Shown: piece after piece, positions 51,065 to 62,027 of the stretch
How the letters are laid out: every line of letters begins with the position of its first letter
How positions within the stretch are numbered: the first letter of the stretch is position 1
Assembly (NCBI GenBank): GCA_030077755.1
Contig: JAQJZZ010000007.1
Span: forward strand, 248,001 to 312,000
DNA from: Filosporella fistucella
Lineage: Eukaryota > Ascomycota > Leotiomycetes > Helotiales
Reading direction: 5' to 3'
Length of the DNA: 64,000 nucleotides
Notes under the pieces: generated by a model
What the model saw: only the letters and a program-made list of their open reading frames with translations
What the model was told of the DNA's origin: nothing
Databases searched by the model: none
Made by a program: the position numbers and the translations under genes

Positions 51065-51617
51065 CTCTGATATGATTCACCACGTAGGGGGGACTGGTCA
51101 CATTCATGAACAATTCATTTGATGTATGAACCAAAATGCATTCTTCTTCTGGTAGTCTATAGGCCAAAGGCGCTATCGGTCTTTGAAAAGGAGTTGTAGG
51201 TCGTCCTCGAGTCGCCGTTCTTGGTAGATAGATAAATGCAAATCGTTGAGTTTCCGCGTCACTAAATATCGGTGATGCTTCTAGGCTAGTCGAACCCATT
51301 ACATGACTTTCTCCAGCATGTGTTAATACTAGAAACTCTGTGATAAAACGGGGTTGAGCCTCTGGAAGAAAGTTTGATGGTGAAATCAATTATGCAATGC
51401 GACATAGGTGATTCTTTTGATGATATCTCTGAGTTATATGGTTTGAAAAAATTCGAGTATTGATCTTCATGAGAATAGGGAGAGGGTTGGGATCAAAAAC
51501 AATGAGTGAAGGAACAGTACGTGGCAGCGAGGAGTGCCATGAGGTATGCGCTGTTTTAGAAGATAGTTGTGATAAACCAGATGGGACTGAGTTTTGCCGT
51601 ACGTTTTCCGACTCCAT
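51042..51617 (-). pseudogene. Frame of about 190 codons broken by one stop
   Basis: On the reverse strand a frame of 75 codons from ATG 51617 ends at a TAA (51390-51392), and the same frame then runs on for another 115 codons to 51042. Together it is a polar protein with no recognised family. No clean intron removes the stop. It overlaps the end of the DUF6594-like gene on the other strand by a few bases. It may be a damaged gene, a two-exon gene with weak splice sites or chance. Confidence 0.25.
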
Positions 51618-52312
51618 GTTTAGATCGCAATGAAGCCCCAGAAATTCTTTGTATTATACATGTACACCCGAAACATTGACGAATATCATAAATCTTGACT
51701 TTGACGAGATTCTACACATCGAACCCCCTTCCCCCCCTTCTTTCGGCTCTCGCGAGATCCAGACAAATGCCAATCTGCCCAGCTGTGAGCCTCCATTGAG
51801 AGCCCAACATGGAAGCTTCCCAGGCTGAAACATCGGGATTTGCTTCTTCCTCTTGGCGTGTTGAAAGCCATAGGTGAGATATTTTCTAGCAGCACCGTGG
51901 ACGGACCCACCCCAACCCTCCCCTCCTTAAGCTGACATGTAGAACATCGAAAAGAAAAATTAAGATAACTGGCTGGCTATTTTGACTTTATTAAAGCATC
52001 GTGGATTACGCTCAATCTTACGGAAACTCGCTGGGAGGTATAGTGAGCCAGCAAGCTGATGCTATGCATGAGAGTGCTTCATGTTATTCAATTCAGCCCA
52101 GTCGCCCATTGGATGTTCGCCATGGCGATATTGCTGAACACCAGAAATTTGGTGGCTTGCAGACACAGCCTCCCCAACCTTGTTCTAGAAGGAGAACCTT
52201 GATACCTTCACGATCAATTTCACCCTCATTGTATCGCACAGCCCGTGTCGCGGGGTATATTTGTTACTGATGCTTCGAACTCTGCATCTACGAGGCTCAA
52301 ACTTGAATCATC
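51065..52312. other. Intergenic, promoter of the Fungal_N/RA gene
   Basis: Apart from the stop-broken reverse frame described at 51042-51617, I see no gene. A plus-strand frame at 52001-52270 lies just before the next start and matches nothing. Confidence 0.45.
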
Positions 52313-53827
52313 ATGGAAGCACTAAGTGCAATCGCAAGCATTGTTGCCGTTGCTGGAGCTGGCGCGAAGCTCTCAATTGTCATATTTGAATTCGCATCGA
52401 CAGTCAGCTCGGCAGGGCAGGAGATTAAACAAATCGGCATCGAGATATCGCTTTTTTGTTCCGTCTTAAAACAATTGCAATCCACCCTCACAAAAGCGAA
52501 GGCACGTCGATACTCTATGAGTGCTATCGCAACTATTGCGGAGATCTTGGGGCAGTGCCAAGAGATATTCAATGCAATCGAGGAAATTGTTACCGGTCTA
52601 AATTCTGGGAATCAGAATGTTGAGCATTCAGCTGAATCTACACGTAAGTGGATTAGTAACGTCAAATGGACGTTTAAGCGTTCAAAGGTCCATTTACTCA
52701 GGACGACACTGGAATCGTGCAAAGTGACAATGCATATCATGCTGTCGACGCTTGAATTTGGTCAGAAAGTTGCGAGTCGCAGGTCAGTATTTCATCAATT
52801 CAAAAAACTCATCTTACACAAATCCAGAGTCTCAACAATCGAAACTGAAGAGGAAGACAAGCGAGAAGAAATGATGACTAGAAGTTTGATGATTGCGCAT
52901 CAATGTACTGTCGACACCCTTCAGAGGTTAGAAGATGAAGTGTTAGGGGAGCAGCAGAGCACTGAAAGGGACACTCTTTCACCGCCTCTAACACCAAGAA
53001 CGCCTCTCTGGGTTAGAATTATCAGGCGTCAGCCAAAACACAACCCTTCTCGGTCGCTCGACAATCAAAATCCACGGTTTCCAACGTCTACCAAGGATTT
53101 GGCGAGCAAGAGGGCCTCCGTCTGGATCAACAATTTGATCTTTGATAGCAGCCCACTTCCAGTTGGATTTCGAAGGCAGACCTGGAGCGATGCCGAGTGT
53201 GCTAGGTTCTTGGATCAGCAGGCCTACTATTTTCTCCGAAAATGGACAGATCAAGGAGAACATTTTGCTCAGTTGCGATGTAATAGCATTGAAAATGCAC
53301 TACGAAATGGCAGCCAAGAGGACGCACCAAGGGAGGAAGACAAGGAAACAGTTCACATAAACGACGAGCATGTATTGAAGCCCGTAGCTAGTTCACAGAC
53401 AGGAACTAAGCAGCGAGATCTATCGCCAGATGCCTATGAGCCCAGCTCGATCCCAGGAGCACCAATCACCGAGTTGCTTCTGGATGTAGACACAACACAC
53501 ACAACAAATGGTATGCCTTTCGCAAAAGTCATTTCCTTTAGAATTGAGATTTCCGGCTAAAGAAGAACAGATCAAGTTTCAGAACCGATCGTTGATATAT
53601 TCCAGAGCTTACAAGTTTCGATAACAGACCCATGCTACAGATTATTGACTGCCGCATTACAGAAGTACAACATCGAGGAACCCTGGGAGCAATTTAAATT
53701 GCTAATTGTTTATGAAGATGAGGAGGTAGGTTTGGGGTTAGACGAGAAGCCACTTATGATTTTCAAGAAGCTACTGAAGGCAGGGAAGGAACCTATGTTT
53801 ATGCTCAGAAAGATCGTCAACTCGTAG
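52313..53827 (+). CDS. Fungal NLR-type N-terminal domain protein with C-terminal Ras-association domain
   Basis: Two exons (52313-53510, 53571-53827) give 484 residues. The N-terminal 150 residues are the helical domain that often precedes NACHT or ankyrin parts in fungi (ALSAIASIVAVAGAGAKLSI, EIKQIGIEISLFCSVLKQLQ). A charged middle part contains basic and Ser/Pro stretches and the block WIN-NLIFDSSPLPVGFRRQT. The C-terminal 80 residues resemble a Ras-association fold of the Ste50 kind: AALQKYNIEEPWEQFKLLIV, GLDEKPLMIFKKLL, EPMFMLRKI. There is no ATPase domain. A role as adaptor from a membrane-linked or NLR-like signal to a small GTPase is plausible but inferred. Confidence 0.78.
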
Positions 53828-55409
53828 AACTAAGATCCTTGTTATGATTCTCTAAGCAGCGTTATGTATAATCACCTCTAACATTGAACTGCGAATTCTA
53901 AAACCAGAAAGTGGGATAAAAAGAGGTGAAATTTAATCACTTGAACTCGCCAGCATAAGAGTAATACTTCAATACCTCTATGCACGCAAGTGGTATCCCA
54001 GTGTAAGATCCTGTGAACCCAATGTTGGCTCAGAATCTCGCTCCCAAGCTTCAAAGTTTTGGGAATCCTAACTATAGAGCTCTTTCACATATGGTACTCA
54101 TCAGTATCTTCGTCAGCTACTTATTTATACTTGGCATAAACAACATATAGATGCGTTGATTGAAACTTTATTCCTCTCTATTCAAAACCTCAACTATCAC
54201 ATATCCGCTACTTGAACCATATGCTTCAACAACACAAAGCTATTCCTTTAGTATACGGGTGATTTTATTCAATCCCTTCTCTTTCCCACATTTACAAGCT
54301 TTCAAAAACTTTCCTTCTCTCTTCACTCCTCCTGGTAAAATGAAGCGCATCTAAACCTGATATCATTTATCAGCGGGGTAAATATCTCGCAAAGTAATGG
54401 GCACACACATGTTTATAGTGACGAACGTTTGTATTGGAGCGCTATAAATCATTGCTTTGTAAGAATTGGCCAATGTTATATGCAGTTCTTGGATGCATGG
54501 TGGACGTTTTGATTTGTTGAGGTGAGAGTATTGTGGCGGAATGTTGAAGCGAATCAAGAAATGAAGATAAGGGGAAAATGTCAGAGAAGGTTTACATCTT
54601 ATTCCTGTGGGGTTTAGGTGGTATGTGAAGCCGAGTAGAAGTGGTTGGCTATTTCAAGTCCTGTTGTCTTATCCTATTGGCTGATCTGGAATTACTTTTG
54701 GTGGGAAGAGCTAGTATAGTGTTCCAAACTTTAGAATTATCTAGCTATTAACTTGAAGAAAAGAGAAATTATGCATATCTTTCTATAACAGACGGTCCCG
54801 CGAGCAAAAGGTCTAGGGTTTAGTATCTAGTATTCCAATCTTCAAGGTTAGTGACTAAGTAAATAATTATACAACACATTGTAAATTTAGGAAATGAATC
54901 GAACATATGAAGAAGGCAAGCTTTTTTATCTTTTCATAGGAAATACGTATATCATTTTAAAGAAGCTATTCACGACATATAATTATATTTTAGCAATTTG
55001 CTTGTATAGTGCGGTTCAAGCGTCCAGAGGGGCAGTCAGAATCTCCTTTCGACCTGGTGGCGCACTGCACCGCCTTTCAATCATTCTACACGAGGGCTAC
55101 AACGCTTTTCCAAGGAAAGGAGTGGTTCGACGGAATTTTTGAATTATACCTGGGCCCAGGCATGTTTTTGAATTGCAAAGTAACGAACGTAAATGGATCA
55201 TGTGAAGCTAGCTACATTTCTCAAAAACCAAACTCGCCGAGAAGATTCAATAGGCTTAACAACATTCACTCCTTCTCGACAATTCCATGAAATGAAACAA
55301 CTTAGATCCAGACGCACCCAGTGTTGCGTTGGCCGCAGACCATCTGCCGAGGAGCAGTATGTCAGTCCATAAAGAGAGAAAGGGGGTTTATGAAAATAGT
55401 GGACATCTC
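53828..55409. other. Intergenic, AT-rich
   Basis: No gene is recognised. The stretch from about 54700 to 55010 is markedly AT-rich. The reverse frame at 55198-55413 could be a further exon of the neighbouring small secreted protein gene but has no support of its own. Confidence 0.45.
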
Positions 55410-55753
55410 TCACGCCCCATAGACTCGGAGGCTGAATTGATGAGAGGAAAAAAAGTGTGGTGTTAGAAAAAGTACAGTATTTGGATTTCCAGGGCTAGAA
55501 GGACAAGTCCAGAGGTCACACTGCTCGACCTGACCTTGGCAACGACAGTTCGTCTCTGTACACAGATTATTTTTGTGTTCGAAATATAGAGTCATCGCTC
55601 CCGGAGCTTCCACCCCACTGAGCTAGTTGAGGAAGGGGACTCACGTCCAACGACACTGCCCCCAGAGCAAGCTGGGAGAATTTGTCCACAGTCAACGGCC
55701 ATAGCGCCTGTAGCGACGAGGAAGGTAAAAATTTGAATGGTGAAGAATTGCAT
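55410..55753 (-). CDS. Small secreted Cys-rich protein (effector-like)
   Basis: Two exons (55645-55753, 55410-55555) give 84 residues, too short to stand out by length alone. A signal peptide (QFFTIQIFTFLVATGAMA) is followed by VDCGQILPACSGG, then across the 89-nt intron NCRCQGQVEQCDLWTC, six Cys in all. This pattern belongs to a small secreted protein type I have seen in several ascomycetes. The last 25 residues after TCPSSPGNPNT are hydrophobic and unlike the family, so the real third exon may lie beyond an intron starting at GTACTT. The 3' end is therefore uncertain. Possible roles are host contact or competition; none is shown. Confidence 0.6.
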
Positions 55754-57059
55754 TGTGCTGATTTCGTGTTGGATAAAAATGTGGAGATTGGTTGTTTCAG
55801 AGACTATTTGAGTGGTGAAGATGTTCGAATGAGTTGATGATGCGAAAAGAAGTAGAAAGGCGACATCTGGAGGGTTTATATACTTATTTCACTACTTTCC
55901 CTTTCTCGATTCTTCTCGGATTTTCTCACTCTTGGAAGTTGGCATTCCATTACGAGGGAATTTCGCACAACTGATATTACAGATGATGATCCAACATCCT
56001 ATTTCGACTTCCTGATTCCATTCAAGAACAAGATCGTCTGAAACCTCTCGCATCTCGCATTTTGACACCATAGAAATGACAATATACGATTTACCTCTGC
56101 TTGATCTTACGTACTGACGTAGAAGAAAGGGATTTATGCCAAGAGAACGAGTATATTCAGATCTATCGGAACTCATTGACTGGTTGATCCATTGCGAGGG
56201 AACACAGACATCGTCGAAGCAGTTCGAGTCACGGGGCCGAGGCTGTGGAACTTTAAGGGATACTAGACGAAATAAGTTTCCTGCGCCTCTAGTTTTGATT
56301 CTCACCGGCACTTAGTGCCAAGCGACGGGATTACCCTGCAAAATATCTTACATAGCTTACCCTGCTCAAAGTCACCAACTTGATTCCATTGGCAGCCCTG
56401 TGTCATAGGTACGACTAAGTGTAATTGTCCAACAAGCGGGATGATCTTCTTCTGCAGATCTTGTCATCTTCATGTTGGACAGAACTTAATTCTCACGACG
56501 CAACAGCTGGATGAAAATTTACGAGCCAATCAAATTTTGAAGAGCTGAAAATAGTCTGGGGGAGGCAGAGAGGCTCAATTCGGCACGGCAGAGTCTTTTA
56601 AAGAGTAAATGACGACACTTCGTCTCTGTTCAGTCCAATCTGACATTGATATTTTGGTCCAAAGTAGGGTGCTACGCATATTGAATTGAGAGAGAATTCA
56701 GCTACACTTAGACTCTCAATTGAACAGTTGTAAAGCACTTGTTCAGACGATCTAAAGAAGGTTAAGAAAATAATCATCACTCGACGACTTGCTGGCCGTA
56801 ATGTTACCATGGCAGAATTCTCCTGCCTGATACGATAAGGAATGAATAGATCAACATGAATGACAGCAACGTAGGTGTCGTAGGTAAATGAGCTGACAGA
56901 AAGCATGGAATGAATTCGCAGATGAGAGGCACATGGGGGCCAAAGCGGAGGTTGTGGATGTTTCTCATTCTGTTCCGGGCATGAATGAAAAGTGATCAAC
57001 GGTCATGAAGAATTTGGGCATGGAAGGAGAGGGAGCAAAAGGATTCATTGACAGAAGGT
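55754..57059. other. Intergenic
   Basis: Reverse frames at 55892-56311 and 56598-56999 have no recognisable features and lack a convincing start, so I do not call them. The 3' flank of the deacetylase gene lies at the right end. Confidence 0.45.
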
Positions 57060-58193
57060 TCATCGCCGTTTCCCTGCCTTTCTCAGCTCCGACTCGGCAG
57101 CGATCTTCAGGAGCCCTCCAACAGATTCTACCGTCCATCCTCCAGCCTTCAGACCCTTCAAAACCAATTCCAGCTGGTCAGGTGAATACGACCGTCTGTC
57201 ATGCATGATGATGATCCCACCTGGTCTGACCATACTCAAAACATGAGCTGCATTGATCCTCGGATTATGAATCTGAGGATCATGAGGATAGATGCTCCCA
57301 AGCACCACCCGATATCCCATCCCCTTAACTGTTTCCACCATCTTCTTATTAAAGAATCCGGATCCTGGACGAAAGTATTTTGGTCGAGCATCGCTTTTTG
57401 GAATCAATGCAGCCACCTCTTTTATCTGTCGCTCCAGTTCTGAGAGCGGGAGGTTGATGCTGGGCTCATCGGCCCATGCATGATTCCCTATCTCGTGACC
57501 TTCATCTATCATCCTTTGCAGGAGGCCCGGATGAGATGAAATTTGTTTCCCTATAGCGAAAAAAGTCGCTTTGGCGCCATAGGACTTGAGAAGATCGAGC
57601 ATGTGCGCCGTTTCCGAAGAGGGTGTGTCGTCGAGGGTAAGTGCTACAACTCGCTGAGATGAAGGAATGGCAACCTGGAAAAGTACATCGGGATATTTCC
57701 ACTGTAAGAAATTTATGACCGGTTTTGGAGGCTTGTATATGATGTAGCATAGGATGATGACCACAACGAGCAATAGGAGGAGGGTAAGCAAAAGCATTTT
57801 GAGTTTGCTGGCTTGCGAGCGAGGTCTTGAAGAGAATTTGTCGACCTCTTCAGTCTGGCTCTCCTCATCGTCAATTTTGATGTGTTTGCGTGGAGAGCTG
57901 GATCCTTGGAGTAAGCTGAACAAGCTTGACCAAACGGTTGTGATTCGAAGGCGGAGGGCTTGGCGTAGAAGGCTCTTTAAGCGCATTTGAAAACTTGATA
58001 GGAGAACTTTGAGATTACCATTGTTTGACGTAGCCTCAGAGACTTGGAGCTTGAGATGAATCAAAATGCGATGGAGTGCAAGAGTGATTCGTGACCTCAA
58101 AGTTTTGATGTTCTCCTGAAAGAAACCCTGAGATGTCGTTAGGCACGAGGCGCTAGTCTGCTTTGGGTTCACTGTCTTGGCTTCTCCGCCCAT
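57060..58193 (-). CDS. Membrane-anchored polysaccharide deacetylase (NodB domain)
   Basis: A single exon encodes 377 residues. The N-terminal 130 residues are cytoplasmic and charged. One membrane segment follows (LLLTLLLLLVVVIILCYIIY), making a type II protein with the catalytic domain outside. NodB motifs are visible in order: motif 1 VVALTLDDTPSSET (usual form TFDDGP, so Gly is replaced by Thr), motif 2 HEIGNHAW, motif 3 KYFRPGSGFF and late GGIIIMHD. The family removes acetyl groups from chitin or related N-acetylated sugars, here most likely in the cell wall. The metal ligands (Asp in motif 1, two His in motif 2) are present, so it may be active. Substrate is unknown. Confidence 0.87.
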   Translation of the reverse strand: MGGEAKTVNPKQTSASCLTTSQGFFQENIKTLRSRITLALHRILIHLKLQVSEATSNNGNLKVLLSSFQMRLKSLLRQALRLRITTVWSSLFSLLQGSSSPRKHIKIDDEESQTEEVDKFSSRPRSQASKLKMLLLTLLLLLVVVIILCYIIYKPPKPVINFLQWKYPDVLFQVAIPSSQRVVALTLDDTPSSETAHMLDLLKSYGAKATFFAIGKQISSHPGLLQRMIDEGHEIGNHAWADEPSINLPLSELERQIKEVAALIPKSDARPKYFRPGSGFFNKKMVETVKGMGYRVVLGSIYPHDPQIHNPRINAAHVLSMVRPGGIIIMHDRRSYSPDQLELVLKGLKAGGWTVESVGGLLKIAAESELRKAGKRR

Positions 58194-58303
58194 ATGGGGA
58201 CCTCGCCTCTCCTAAGTTTTTTTTCCACTTAGAGGTGAGAAAGTCTGAGAAGAAAGTTTACACAACACCCTGACATTTATACATCATATTGGATTGATTT
58301 AAA

Positions 58304-61297
58304 TTATCGTATCGCACCGTACGAAAGCAGAAGATCCACGATCTCATCCAAGCCATAAACTTTCGCCCAATACATGGATGTCTCATTCAGATTGTTGGTC
58401 GAATTTGGATCAGCTCCAGCAGCCAAGAGCATTCTCACGCAGTCTGTATATCCCTTGTATGATGCTACTTGCAGAGAACTGGAGCCATAGCGTCCTCCTT
58501 TGGCCTCGATATCTATCGCCGCCACATCAGCGAGTAGCAGCTGAACTATTGAGACGAGTCCTGAAGAAGCGGCAAAATATAGAGGCTTTGTTGTTCGTAT
58601 CAATTCATGAGGAGCTGTATGCCACTTAATCCCAACTAGCGAACCAAAGTTCCCCCCATTTGGTAGGGTATGTGTCGCCAGCAGCTTTTGCAAGAGACTT
58701 CGAGTCGTTATGTCAAGTTCATTCTCGCAAAATCCTAAATGAAGCCCACTAAAATTTGCAGCGTAGCTCAACAATGGCCACTCTCTTAAGCGCTCATCTT
58801 GGACTTTTCTGCCCATATACCCAGATGAGAATTCCTCCATGTTCAAATATGTTAGACATGCTTTCGCAATCTGCAAGTTCGAAGACTTTGAGTCTATGCT
58901 GTAGTATGAATACTGGGATTGTTGGAGACTTTTAGACATAATGTAGTCCTTGACTGTAAAGTGAGCAAGTCTCAATTCGGTGATCGGGACCCTCGTATGA
59001 GAATAGTTGTCGTAGCAATAAGTTTCGTTCGCTACAAGGAGGGAAGAACACATCGTGAGAACATCTAGGGGATTTAGCAGACGTTTATTTACGTCGAAGA
59101 AGGTATGTGTAGTATCAAATGCAACAATTTCCGCAACTTCCTCCAGACGTAGTGGTCGTTCGGAAAAGGCCAACCACTGAAGTACTTCCCGCACGTCTGA
59201 TTTGCAATCATCACTGATCGCACCAAGAATGCGATCATACGTTTCCTCTAAGGTTCGTGGCAGAGTGCGGAGAGCAATATCGACGTCTCGCTGTGTTCGA
59301 CATTTTCTCAAAATATCGGTCTGGCAAGCTACCCAGCGAAACCTATCTTCGAAGTCAGCTTCAAGGCATTCCAGAAAAGACTGACTGGATTATCCTTACA
59401 TGCCGCTAGATCTTGAAACCAATGCTGTTTCGATGTCTTTTTTGATCTGGAGTGGCCAGCGTCGTAATTTGGGATCTTTGTCCAATATTCCCTGTACAAA
59501 CGTTGAGATATCGTTGTTAGTGGCCTCATCTTGGATGGAGATATGAACAGGCTGCAAGTCCTCTAGATTTTCTGTAGCCTCGAAGTGTTGCCGGCTTACA
59601 ACTAGTAATTGCAAACCAGCTGAATTCCAAGACTTCATTTCTCCAATCAACTGAACAAGCTCTTCAGGTTGCAAGCATTCGTCAAGAGCATCAACTACAA
59701 TAATCGGTTTGAAAATTTTCATCAATAAACCGCGTAGAACCCCTTTCAAACTTTCAGTAGACGGCGCCTGCTTATTGTCCTGACTGCGTGCATGCAAATG
59801 AAGTAAATCCTGGGGAACCTCCGAAAGGTTATTCGTCAGTTGTATAATGAGAGACCGGATGAATGAGTCAAGCGATCGAGTTTCCGCTTCACTAAAATCG
59901 AAGTAGTAGTATGCTATTTTACTTGAGACATCTTTACTGGAATCTTGGAGTAGTGTTTCAATGATTGTAGAGCTACCCATCAGCAACGTTCCTCAGACGG
60001 CCAAAGCACTTACTAACCACAAGACAGTTTTACCTGAACCAGCTATAGACAGATCAGTCAACTACAAGAACAATGTGAGGCATATTAAATACCACTACCC
60101 GAAATCCACAGAAACGGGATCAGCCCTCGTTGCCAGCCAACGCATTGTTTTCCACTAAAAAACCAGGATCCTGTATGGGCCTGCTTCTTTCTCTGGGCTG
60201 CTACATGGTTTGTATAAGGATCGTGGTATTTGAGCCATTGAACGATGTCAGCGCGATCTAAATGAATTAGTACTTGGTTGACAGTGATATTTGTAGACTT
60301 GAGGAAATGAGATAGAACGAAGTACCATCCTGATTGGATTTATTCGGATAAAGATGCCTGGTTCATATTTTCCCCAAGATGGTTGCGATGTTAAGAAAAC
60401 ATACTCACTAGGTTTTTGACATTTCCACGCGATTGCGCCTTCAGTTTCATTTGGAGAAGATTTGGGGCTCGTATCGAGTGCGCCTACAAATTTACTCAGC
60501 CAATTCCATATAACGGATGACCACCGATTAGATCAGATTCGGACACAACGAAAACACAAGAACAAACCATATGAATGCTTGTTGACCTCTTCCTTGAGTC
60601 TGGTGAAAGCTCTTTTGCCTTCACCATATATGAGTGGCATATAGACATCGAAGATTCCGAAAAGGCAATATGCATTGTCTTCTTCCCGGGTGCTTTCGCG
60701 CTTTGCCGCCCACGACATCCGCTGCGCAACTGTAAAGCTAGACAAAGGAAGTCCTCGAAGAGCTAGAACATCAATACCAGTGATATTGGCGACCTCGTTC
60801 TCTAAGGATTTCTTATCACCAAGTCGCTGATTGTCTTGCGAAAAGAACTCCACCGATGTTGGCGCAATAAGTTCTTGAAGTGTCCAGCCCCGGGAAAACC
60901 ATCTGCTCTGTAAAAAAGCGGGTAGCCAGAGGCGGTCGTCCTGGCCACGACCGTCCGTAGTGACATCTGATAAGTATGCGTAGCATTTTGCGGATCTTTT
61001 ATACCACTGAAACATGGAATTGATAGACTCTGTCAGCTCGGCACTACTCGACTTATCGATGCAACAGGTATCAACCCAAAAGTATTGCAGACCATCAATA
61101 GCAGTCTGTCGCCCACAGAATTCAATCTTTGCATAGCCGGCTTTGTCCTTGCCAGTGCCATCTGCGAAGTCTCTGAAGTTGAATTCTTGCTCACTAGGAC
61201 CCCACGTGTGAGAGAGAATGGCGTAAGGGGGAATATTACTTCCATAAAATTCTGTCATGCCATACTCCCCTTCGTCCTTGATTTCCAAAAGGCGCAT
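58304..61297 (-). CDS. HET-NACHT-ankyrin NLR protein
   Basis: Six exons (60568-61297, 60409-60483, 60093-60257, 60018-60042, 59400-59972, 58304-59342) give 868 residues. The N-terminal HET domain shows YAILSHTWG, FWVDTCCID, KRSAKCYAYLSDV and RWFSRGWTLQELIAP. The linker has the block WLKYHDPYTNHV that joins HET or other effectors to NACHT in fungi. Splicing at GTATTT/CTATAG rebuilds a good Walker A, ISGSAGSGKTVLCSTII; a donor 7 nt earlier would lose its first Gly. Walker B is IIVVDALDEC. After the winged-helix-like part (LQWLAFSERPLRLEEVAEIV), C-terminal ankyrin repeats include PLYFAASSGLVSIVQLLLA and SSLQVASYKGYTDCVRMLLA. Fungal relatives such as HET-D/HET-E cause vegetative incompatibility, there with WD repeats. 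The 25-nt exon 4 is fixed by frame and motif. Confidence 0.87.
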
Positions 61298-62027
61298 GTT
61301 GAGATAATGAAATAGGATGAAACTGGCTGCAGCAGGAACTAACGCTACTGAACACGGTGTATCGTACTATAGTCTCTCAAGGAGAAGAGCAAAGACAGGA
61401 GAATGAATTCATGAGGTGGGCAGTTTTAGGCGGGGTTGCGCCAAGACTAACGGGGAACGGCCAGCCGACAAGATATATGGGCCTGCCTAGTTGCAGATAA
61501 AGTAACCTTATAAAATTAATTAGCTGCACTGCAAATAATGTAACTACGAGCTTGTTCCAGAAAGGTTCTTATGAGCAGCATGCTCATCCAGTGACTTCAT
61601 CTTTGATAACAGCTCAAAGCAAAAGCTTCACCATCTAGGGAAGCACAAAAGACTAAAACTCAAAAATCAAAAACATACAACAGCAGGTATTCGCTGGTGG
61701 TCACCCACCCAACTACTAATCTGCCGATCTGAGGCTTGTGTATGGCAGAGCGGACGGGATGCCCAATTCTCCTCAGTCTATGGTCGTATGTGACAAGATG
61801 TGTTTGAATTTAAACTATATTCACAATGTCGGGTGCGACAAAATTGACAAATAAGAGTCTGCAGTGATTCTGTGCTGTTTCGGTAAACTCTGATTGGATT
61901 ACATAAGGAATAAGGTTTGACATCTTCCCGCCTTCCCATCAACAAAATAAGGCATTCGATTCTGCAAGACTCAAGTCCTAACTAGCTGGCCTATTGAATC
62001 CGCATGATAGATATATCACAGCTTATC
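61298..62027. other. Intergenic, holding the 5S rRNA gene
   Basis: Apart from the 5S rRNA gene I see nothing in this gap between two genes read on the same strand. Confidence 0.6.
61673..61791 (-). rRNA. 5S ribosomal RNA
   Basis: The reverse strand matches fungal 5S rRNA over its full 119 nt, starting ACATACGACCATAG and ending TGTTGTATGT, with the conserved GGGTGACCACCAGCGAAT near the 3' end. The terminal stem pairs over nine positions. Two inner stems also pair fully (CTGAGG with CCTCAG, TCTGCC with GGCAGA) although their bases differ from the Neurospora major form, so the changes are compensatory. A T5 run follows as Pol III terminator. It stands alone, as 5S genes do in many filamentous ascomycetes. 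Confidence 0.93.

Noticed and set aside
55892..56311. Reverse frame of 139 codons
   Set aside because: It opens at a GTG, has no recognisable domain and no good splice partner.
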